Below, piece after piece: positions 1 to 6,014 of a stretch of DNA of 6,014 nt (its first letter is position 1; every line of letters begins with the position of its first letter). The translations under genes and the position numbers were made by a program. The stretch lies in contig JALVSV010000531.1 of the NCBI GenBank assembly GCA_027024125.1, forward strand, positions 2,024 through 8,037. The letters run 5' to 3'. The stretch comes from Methylothermaceae bacterium (GTDB lineage Bacteria > Pseudomonadota > Gammaproteobacteria > Methylococcales > Methylothermaceae). The notes under the pieces are model-generated. The model searched no databases and was not told the origin of the DNA. It saw nothing but the letters and a program-made list of their open reading frames with translations.

Positions 1-1
1 C

Positions 2-34
2 GGTGGGCACGAGAGTCTGCATGAAACCGACTAA
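2..34 (+). CDS. Possible C-terminal end of an upstream gene (partial)
   Basis: The frame starting at base 2 is open and ends in TAA at 32-34, giving a ten-residue tail, GGHESLHETD. It stops 15 nt before the P-II-like gene, and the Shine-Dalgarno-like GGAG (36-39) sits neatly in that gap. The tail is too short to assign a family. In other genomes P-II-like proteins of this type often follow RND heavy-metal efflux genes (CzcA/CusA), so such a gene is the contextual guess. The other two frames are also open at the window edge (stops at 22-24 and 51-53), so the frame choice is an inference from spacing only. Confidence 0.3.
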   Translation, partial: GGHESLHETD

Positions 35-49
35 TGGAGCGAGAAACCC

Positions 50-380
50 ATGAAACAAGTCATTGCGTATATCAAAAGCCACAAACTCGAAGACGCGTCC
101 CTGGCGCTTCATCGGATCCGGGGCTTTCCTGGTATGAGTGTACTGGATATCCGTGGCGTGGGAAGCAGCCGTGACGCACCCCGGACGGAGCAAGACTACA
201 GTTACCGCTTTCGTGAGCGGATCAAACTGGAGATCAATTGCCCGGATGATCTGGTAGAGCCAATCATTGATGCCATCGAACGAAGCGCCCATACCGGCCT
301 TCCTGGTGATGGCAAAATCTATGTGCTGCCAGTGGAAGAAGCGGTCCGGATCCGAACTGGTGAACGAGGGGAGGTCGTGG

Positions 381-391
<11 letters not shown>
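50..391 (+). CDS. P-II-like signalling protein, metal-efflux-associated type
   Basis: This 113-residue protein has the length of GlnB/GlnK. The C-terminal P-II signature is clear: TGLPGDGKIYV at 82-92 (nucleotide-binding B-loop) and RIRTGE at 100-105. The N-terminus (MKQVIAYIKSHKLEDASLAL) also fits the fold. The T-loop region, about 37-58, is about two residues shorter than in E. coli GlnB and lacks the ELYRG context of the uridylylated Tyr51. Tyr50 and Tyr52 are present but not in that context, so control by GlnD is doubtful. Divergent P-II proteins of this kind (called PII-NG) are known beside heavy-metal efflux genes. The context fits, because the gene's last 11 nt overlap the start of a Zn/Cd ATPase. 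Family assignment is firm. A role in tuning metal efflux rather than nitrogen metabolism is inference. The start ATG is preceded by GGAGCGAG at 36-43. Confidence 0.9.
366..374 (+). promoter_or_regulatory. Shine-Dalgarno site that fixes the ATPase start
   Basis: GAGGGGAGG lies inside the end of the P-II-like gene, six nucleotides before the ATG at 381. The ATPase frame also has an ATG further upstream at 267, but that would place 38 residues of frame-shadow sequence before the metal-binding domain, entirely within the P-II-like gene. The strong site at 366-374 supports 381 as the start and suggests translational coupling. Confidence 0.7.
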
Positions 392-2591
<2,200 letters not shown>

Positions 2592-2592
2592 C

Positions 2593-2916
2593 TCAATGCG
2601 ACTCAGCTGGATAGATCTCCCTGCCTTCCCGTTGGATCCGTTGCTTCAGGCGATGGTTGGCCAGGCGGTCCCAGTGCACGACATCGAGGCGGAAAATGAG
2701 AGGTAGATCTTCCAGCGCTGACCACAGCTCGGTGAAACGTTGCCGGGTCATGTCTGGTGCGACGACTGCAAGATCGATATCCGAATGCGGTTGGAAATCT
2801 CCCCTCCCCCGCGACCCGTAGACCAAGACCCGCTGGATCTCTGGAAAACGGCGAAATACCCGACGCAGATCTTCCAGGATGGCTTCCGACAGGCCATAGC
2901 TGGTCAGCGTTTCCAT
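2593..2916 (-). CDS. mntA: MNT-type nucleotidyltransferase antitoxin (MntA-like)
   Basis: This 107-residue protein is a minimal nucleotidyltransferase of the polymerase-beta superfamily. The active-site pattern GSx10DxD is present: Gly34-Ser35, then Asp46-Ile-Asp48 within SDIDLAVV. A third likely metal-binding Asp is Asp78 in RLDVVHW. In the characterised HepT/MntA system the enzyme adds AMP units to the HEPN toxin and silences it; I infer the same role here from motif and gene order. The start chosen (ATG at 2916-2914) overlaps the end of the HEPN gene by 13 nt, which implies translational coupling. A longer frame reaches 3171, but the extra residues lie under the HEPN gene and look like shadow sequence. 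The ribosome-binding site is weak (GGCGGA-like). The stop codon is one base from the ATPase stop on the other strand. Confidence 0.88.
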   Translation of the reverse strand: METLTSYGLSEAILEDLRRVFRRFPEIQRVLVYGSRGRGDFQPHSDIDLAVVAPDMTRQRFTELWSALEDLPLIFRLDVVHWDRLANHRLKQRIQREGREIYPAESH

Positions 2917-3296
2917 GTATCCGCCCGCATGGCCAGTTGTTCCAGAAGAGGTAATCCGACTTGGCAGACAAACGAATAAACCTCCTCTGCCAGAGATTCG
3001 TCGTAGGTATGGGTGGTCAGGTTTCGCATCCGGTGCAGTTCGGTCCATGAATTGCCGTCTTCGATCAGTCCCAGTTCCAGGGCTGCCTGCAAAGTGGCTT
3101 TGGGGCTCCGGGTATCGATGTCTTCCTGGAGTAGTTTGAGCCTTAGCATTTTCCAGGCCAGTTCGTAACAAAACTCGAAGCGCTGGATCACCGAATCGCG
3201 AATGAAGTCATTTTTCTCCTGCTGGCAGGCTTCCTCCAGTCGTTTGACGGCCTTTTGGAAGTCCGCTATACGTTGTTGCAATCGATCCAGGTTCAT
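2904..3296 (-). CDS. hepT: HEPN-domain toxin, HI0074/HepT family
   Basis: This 130-residue, largely helical protein resembles the 'nucleotidyltransferase substrate-binding' HI0074 family. The family marker RX4HXY is exact: Arg91, His96 and Tyr98 in RNLTTHTY. In studied HepT proteins Arg and His are the RNase active site and the Tyr is the residue modified by MntA. An amphipathic N-terminal helix (about 3-28) leads into a helical bundle; Trp48 and Trp84 flank the core. All catalytic residues are present, so the toxin looks intact. The ATG at 3296-3294 is chosen over a TTG ten codons upstream because MNLDRL is a typical start for the family; a weak AGAG precedes it. It is the first gene of a two-gene operon with the MNT gene and is transcribed away from the CDF transporter. 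Confidence 0.88.
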   Translation of the reverse strand: MNLDRLQQRIADFQKAVKRLEEACQQEKNDFIRDSVIQRFEFCYELAWKMLRLKLLQEDIDTRSPKATLQAALELGLIEDGNSWTELHRMRNLTTHTYDESLAEEVYSFVCQVGLPLLEQLAMRADTWKR

Positions 3297-3353
3297 TTTT
3301 TTCTCTGTGGTCAGGTATGGTATCAAGTATTCAAGATAGAAGGTTCAAAGTCT
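3297..3353. promoter_or_regulatory. Divergent intergenic region between the HEPN toxin and CDF genes
   Basis: These 57 nt must hold promoters for both directions unless the CDF gene is read from further upstream. The stretch is AT-rich relative to its surroundings. TCAAG occurs at 3323-3327 and 3331-3335, with a related TTCAAAG at 3344-3350. TATC (3321-3324) and GATA (3335-3338) form a 4-bp inverted pair. AGAAGG at 3338-3343 is the probable ribosome-binding site of the CDF gene, ten nucleotides before its ATG. I see no good -35/-10 pair and no recognisable MerR-, ArsR- or Zur-type operator. Confidence 0.35.
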
Positions 3354-4541
3354 ATGGCACATGAACATCACCATCATCACCATCATGGAGGTGACATCGG
3401 CGAGACCCGGCTGATCTGGGCGCTGCTGGTCAACGTCCTGTTGACCTTGGTCCAGATCGTCGGCGGTATCGTTTCCGGCAGTCTGGCGCTGGTGGCCGAC
3501 GCCCTCCACAACCTGTCCGACGCCGGCTCCCTGGGGGTGGCCCTGATCGCCCGCCGGATAGCCAAACGGCCGGCCGACGAGCTGCGCACCTTCGGCTATC
3601 AGCGGGCGGAACTGATCGGCGCCCTGATCAACCTGACCGCCCTGATCCTGATCGGGCTGTACCTGATCTACGAGGCGATCATCCGTTTCTTCAATCCCGA
3701 GCCCATCGAAGGCTGGCTGGTGGTCTACGTGGGCGGCTTCGCCCTGGTGGTGGACGTCGTCACGGCCATGTTGACCTATGCCATGTCCAAGCACAGCCTC
3801 AACATACGTGCCGCCTTTCTCCACAACGTCGCCGACGCCCTGGGCTCGGTGGCGGTCATCGTCGCCGGGAGCCTGATCCTGCTGTTCGGCTGGACCGTCG
3901 CCGACCTGATCTGCACCCTGCTCATCGCCGCCTATGTGCTCTGGCACGGCTGGAGCGAGATCAAACACACCATCCGCATCCTGATGCAGAGCACCCCCCT
4001 GGACATCGACCTGGCCGAACTGGTCCACACCCTGGAGAGCGAGGAAGGAGTCAAAAGCCTGCACCACGTACACGTATGGGACATCGACGAACACCGCCGC
4101 TCCCTGGAAGCTCATGTGGTGATCGACCCGGACGATTCCGGAAAGATCGAGGCCATCAAGCAGCGTATCAAAAACCGCCTGGCCGAGCGCTACAAGGTCC
4201 ATCACTCTACCCTGGAATTCGAGCTGGAGGTGCCGGACTCGGCCCAGGTCTGTTTGGTCGAACCCTGCCACAACGGCATCTGCGGCCCATCACAGCCTGA
4301 ACATGAAAAAGGCGGGGAACACACTCACAAACACGGCTCGTTACGCCCTTTGTTCCTGGTTCTGGCGCTACTGTCTCTGATGACAGGGATTGGTTTACGC
4401 TTCTATGAAGCGGGGGGAGAATGGCAGTTATGGCTCATTTCCCTGCGGGAGCCGGACAGGTGGATGCTGTACGAATGGGGCGCTTATGTCACCGCCCTGG
4501 GGTTTCTGGCAAGTGCTTTTGTGACAAGAAAAAAATGGTAA
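3354..4541 (+). CDS. czcD: CzcD-like cation diffusion facilitator with an extra C-terminal two-helix domain
   Basis: This 395-residue inner-membrane antiporter exchanges cytoplasmic Zn2+ (and probably Cd2+/Co2+) for protons. The N-terminus has a natural run of histidines at 5-11 plus His3. Six core helices span about 18-195. The metal site is HxxxD in helix 2 (His52, Asp56) and HxxxD in helix 5 (His157, Asp161), the HD-HD set typical of Zn-preferring CDF proteins. A cytoplasmic ferredoxin-like domain follows (about 210-295), including HVHVW at 238-242. The protein then continues for about 100 residues, where CzcD proteins usually end near 300-320. Cys300, Cys305 and Cys310 and a His-rich linker (316-327) lead into two more predicted helices (about 331-350 and 371-391). 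GC content falls from about 67% (3421-3660) to about 52% (4321-4540). The ATG at 3354 is chosen because it immediately precedes the His run and has AGAAGG upstream. Confidence 0.93.
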   Translation: MAHEHHHHHHHGGDIGETRLIWALLVNVLLTLVQIVGGIVSGSLALVADALHNLSDAGSLGVALIARRIAKRPADELRTFGYQRAELIGALINLTALILIGLYLIYEAIIRFFNPEPIEGWLVVYVGGFALVVDVVTAMLTYAMSKHSLNIRAAFLHNVADALGSVAVIVAGSLILLFGWTVADLICTLLIAAYVLWHGWSEIKHTIRILMQSTPLDIDLAELVHTLESEEGVKSLHHVHVWDIDEHRRSLEAHVVIDPDDSGKIEAIKQRIKNRLAERYKVHHSTLEFELEVPDSAQVCLVEPCHNGICGPSQPEHEKGGEHTHKHGSLRPLFLVLALLSLMTGIGLRFYEAGGEWQLWLISLREPDRWMLYEWGAYVTALGFLASAFVTRKKW

Positions 4542-4563
4542 AGTGATTTTGTTTTTCACTTTA
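4539..4563. repeat. Perfect 8-bp inverted repeat over the CDF stop codon, candidate operator
   Basis: TAAAGTGA at 4539-4546 and TCACTTTA at 4556-4563 are exact inverted copies separated by a T-rich 9-nt spacer. The first arm begins with the TAA stop codon of the CDF gene, and the second ends ten nucleotides before the AbrB-type ATG at 4573. AbrB-family antitoxins commonly bind AT-rich inverted repeats beside their own start, so autoregulation is the preferred reading. A weak terminator is less likely, because the arms are AT-rich and the T-run lies in the loop rather than after the stem. Confidence 0.5.
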
Positions 4564-4572
4564 CGAAGACCA

Positions 4573-4824
4573 ATGTCTGACATCGTCACACTCAGCGCGA
4601 AAAATCAGGTTGTGATCCCCCGTTCCGCCCGCCAGACCCTGAAACTGAAACCCGGCCAGCAGCTGCTCGTTCTGGTGCGTGACGATCATCTGATCATGGT
4701 ACCCAAACCAGATGATTTCGTTGCCAGGCTGCGCGGTCTTCACAAGGAAATCTGGGAAAAGACAGACAGCCAGAGGTATCCTGAGACAGAAAGGAATGCC
4801 TGGGAAGCTTCACACAATCATTGA
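4573..4824 (+). CDS. AbrB/MazE/SpoVT-type DNA-binding protein, VapB-like antitoxin without a visible toxin
   Basis: This 83-residue protein has an N-terminal swapped-hairpin AbrB domain (about 3-46). VTLSAKNQVVIPRSAR at 5-20 is the family signature, where most relatives have KGQVVIP; here Asn11 replaces the usual Gly. The tail (about 52-80), with LHKEIWE and ETERNAWE, matches the toxin-binding tail of VapB-like antitoxins that pair with PIN-domain VapC RNases. No PIN protein follows: all frames after 4824 give short or unrelated peptides. The ATG at 4573 is preferred over a GTG at 4543 because MSDIVTLSAK is the normal family start, although only a weak GAAG precedes it. It lies 31 nt after the CDF gene and may be co-transcribed with it. 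Its DNA target is probably the inverted repeat immediately upstream; that is inference. Confidence 0.88.
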   Translation: MSDIVTLSAKNQVVIPRSARQTLKLKPGQQLLVLVRDDHLIMVPKPDDFVARLRGLHKEIWEKTDSQRYPETERNAWEASHNH

Positions 4825-4901
4825 AGCTCTTTCTTGCCTTGCAGGAAATCAAAATCCATCCTTAGTCTGGATGACCATCTCGTAAAATGTGATACACGAA
4901 A

Positions 4902-4922
4902 ACCAAACCTTGGTAACACCAA
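4902..4922. repeat. Interlocked inverted repeats before the NTF2-like gene
   Basis: Within the 108-nt gap at 4825-4932 there are three alternating 5-nt arms: ACCAA (4902-4906), TTGGT (4910-4914) and ACCAA (4918-4922), each separated by 3 nt. The middle arm can pair with either neighbour. The block ends ten nucleotides before the ATG at 4933, where no good Shine-Dalgarno sequence is seen. It could be a protein-binding site or a small RNA structure near the start codon. A TAAAAT at 4883-4888 is the best -10-like hexamer in the gap, but it has no convincing -35. Confidence 0.35.
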
Positions 4923-4932
4923 CGCTCAAGTC

Positions 4933-5280
4933 ATGAATGCCGAATCCGCCCAAGCTTTCGCCCACGAATGGATAGCCGCCTGGAACGCCCATGACCTGGA
5001 GCGGATCCTTTCCCATTATGCCGAAGACGTGCGCATCACCTCCCCGATTGCGGAAAAGCTCACCGGCAACGCCGACGTGTATGGCAAGGAGGCCCTCAGG
5101 GAATACTTCGCCACCGGCCTGGCCCATTATCCGGATCTGCATTTCGATCTTCGTGAAATTTTCGTGGGCAGCGACAGCCTGGTACTGAGCTATGTCAACC
5201 AGAACGGTACGCGGGCAGCGGAAATGATGGTACTGGACGACGAAGGAAAGGTGATCAGGATGGTGGCCCACTATGCGTGA
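4933..5280 (+). CDS. NTF2-like (SnoaL-type) small protein
   Basis: This 115-residue protein has the cone-shaped NTF2-like fold pattern. An opening helix with HEWIAAWNAHDLERILSHYA at 11-30 is followed by EDVRITSP, a second helical part with YGKEALREYF at 50-59, and a beta-rich C-terminal half ending in MMVLDDEGKVIRMVAHYA. Members act as isomerases, cyclases, hydrolases or small ligand-binding proteins, and sequence alone does not tell which. No signal peptide is visible, so it is probably cytoplasmic. The frame is open back to 4834, but family members start at the MNAESAQAF position, so the ATG at 4933 is used; its ribosome-binding site is poor. The last 8 nt overlap the start of the peptidase gene, which suggests that the two are translated together. 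Confidence 0.82.
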   Translation: MNAESAQAFAHEWIAAWNAHDLERILSHYAEDVRITSPIAEKLTGNADVYGKEALREYFATGLAHYPDLHFDLREIFVGSDSLVLSYVNQNGTRAAEMMVLDDEGKVIRMVAHYA

Positions 5281-6014
5281 CACCCTGCTCCGCGACCTCG
5301 AAGCCATGGTCCTCTGCCACGGCCCCAGCGGCAACGAGAAAGAAATCGACCGCTGGCTGAAAGAACGCTGGCAAAAACTGGGGCTCGATTTTGAACAGGA
5401 TCCTGCCGGCAACCTGGTCATCCAGATTCCGGCGGCCGAGCCCAAGGCCCCCACCGTGGCCATCACCGCCCACAAGGACGAGATCGGCATGATCGTCAAG
5501 CGCATCGAGGCCAACGGCAGGGTCCAGCTGCGGCGCCTGGGCGGTTCGTTTCCCTGGGTCTACGGCGAAGGGGTGGTGGACCTGCTGGGCGACCAGGAAA
5601 CCGTCTCCGGCATCCTCAGCTTTGGCTCGCGCCACGTCTCCCACGAATCACCCCAGCACTGTTTCCAGAACGACCAGCCCCTCAAATGGGAGGATGCCTG
5701 GGTCGAAACCAAACGGTCAGCGGAGTCTCTCCTCAGGGCCGGAGTCCGGCCCGGAACCCGCTGCGTCGTGGGCCGCCATCGCAAGCGGCCGTTTCTATTG
5801 GGGGCCCACCACATCGCCAGCTATGCCCTCGACAACCGGGCTTCCCTGGCCATCCTCACCCAGCTTGCCGAACAGCTTCGAACGCCCCGTTTCAACGTCC
5901 TGCTGGCGGCCACCGCCAACGAGGAGGTCGGCGCCATCGGCGCCCAGTACCTCACCTTCAACCGCCAGCCGGACATTCTGATCGCCCTGGAGATCTGCCC
6001 AACCTCCCCCGAAT
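5273..6014 (+). CDS. M42-family metallo-aminopeptidase, 3' end missing
   Basis: The frame from ATG 5273 is open for 247 codons and runs off the window, so this is the N-terminal part of a protein that usually has about 340-380 residues. It resembles M42 aminopeptidases (FrvX/TET type), cytosolic di-zinc enzymes that trim residues from peptides. Visible active-site elements are AHKDEIGMIV (His67, Asp69), ALDNRAS (Asp187, bridging metal ligand) and NEEVGAIGA (Glu217 as likely base, Glu218 as ligand). A fourth ligand position is Glu240 in IALEICPT, where archaeal TET enzymes have Asp. The spacing of 31 and 22 residues between the last three matches TET enzymes. The region about 75-170 would be the inserted beta-barrel domain. 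The last ligand, a His, lies beyond the window. ATGCGTGA overlaps the stop of the NTF2-like gene. There is no frameshift or internal stop. Confidence 0.88.
   Translation, partial: MRDTLLRDLEAMVLCHGPSGNEKEIDRWLKERWQKLGLDFEQDPAGNLVIQIPAAEPKAPTVAITAHKDEIGMIVKRIEANGRVQLRRLGGSFPWVYGEGVVDLLGDQETVSGILSFGSRHVSHESPQHCFQNDQPLKWEDAWVETKRSAESLLRAGVRPGTRCVVGRHRKRPFLLGAHHIASYALDNRASLAILTQLAEQLRTPRFNVLLAATANEEVGAIGAQYLTFNRQPDILIALEICPTSPE

Noticed and set aside
267..380. Upstream ATG extension of the ATPase by 38 residues
   Set aside because: The extra residues lie wholly within the P-II-like gene and resemble no ATPase N-terminus; a strong ribosome-binding site precedes the ATG at 381.
3297..3326. TTG start adding ten residues to the HEPN protein
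   Set aside because: The ATG at 3296 gives the usual family N-terminus, and the added residues have no support.
3360..3386. Run of seven His codons as an engineered purification tag
   Set aside because: Natural CzcD-type CDF proteins often carry N-terminal His clusters; the codons mix CAC and CAT and there is no vector-like sequence around them.
3345..4271. 308-codon open frame on the - strand opposite the CDF gene
   Set aside because: Its product is a low-complexity run of Gln, Asp, Gly and Val with no domain, as expected from the complement of a GC-rich membrane-protein gene. The + strand gene has complete family motifs.
4797..4886. 29-codon frame overlapping the end of the AbrB-type gene as a toxin remnant
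   Set aside because: The peptide (starting MPGKLHTIIEALS) lacks the acidic residues and opening strand of PIN or MazF toxins and is too short to assign.
4849..5514. 221-codon open frame on the - strand across the NTF2-like and peptidase genes
   Set aside because: It spans two genes with clear + strand motifs and has no recognisable domain; it is a shadow frame.
5622..5981. 119-codon + strand frame inside the peptidase
   Set aside because: It is Ser/Pro-rich shadow sequence in a different frame from the continuous M42 reading frame, which contains the active-site motifs.

Overview
The window looks like chromosomal DNA of a GC-rich proteobacterium, most likely a gammaproteobacterium. I infer this from the protein families, the dense gene packing and the codon use; no ribosomal or other species marker is present, so I name no genus. 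Genes fill almost all of the window. No rRNA, tRNA, CRISPR array, insertion sequence or integrase was seen, and no gene-free stretch exceeds about 110 bases.

Left part (1-2591, + strand): the tail of a metal-efflux operon. A short possible C-terminus (2-34) is followed by a P-II-like signalling protein of the divergent type found beside heavy-metal efflux genes (50-391). Its last codons overlap the start of a complete Zn/Cd/Pb P1B-type ATPase (381-2591).

Middle (2593-3296, - strand): a HEPN toxin / MNT nucleotidyltransferase antitoxin pair (HepT/MntA type). The two genes overlap by 13 nt. The pair converges on the ATPase gene with a single base between the stop codons, and it diverges from the next gene across a 57-nt gap.

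Centre-right (3354-4824, + strand): a CzcD-like cation diffusion facilitator with a natural N-terminal polyhistidine run and an unusual C-terminal extension. The extension has a Cys/His-rich linker and two extra predicted membrane helices that resemble, by eye, the first two helices of the neighbouring ATPase. It is followed by a small AbrB/SpoVT-type antitoxin-like regulator with no recognisable toxin partner. A perfect 8-bp inverted repeat lies over the transporter stop codon just before it.

Right (4933-6014, + strand): an NTF2-like (SnoaL-type) small protein overlaps by 8 nt an M42-type metallo-aminopeptidase that runs off the window end.

How the genes may work together: the ATPase would pump Zn/Cd/Pb out of the cytoplasm to the periplasm, the CDF protein would do the same by proton exchange, and the P-II-like protein probably senses nucleotides or another ligand and adjusts the efflux machinery. 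The toxin-antitoxin pair and the orphan AbrB gene look like accessory insertions in this metal-resistance block. The strongest candidate for something undescribed is the CDF-ATPase-hairpin chimera.
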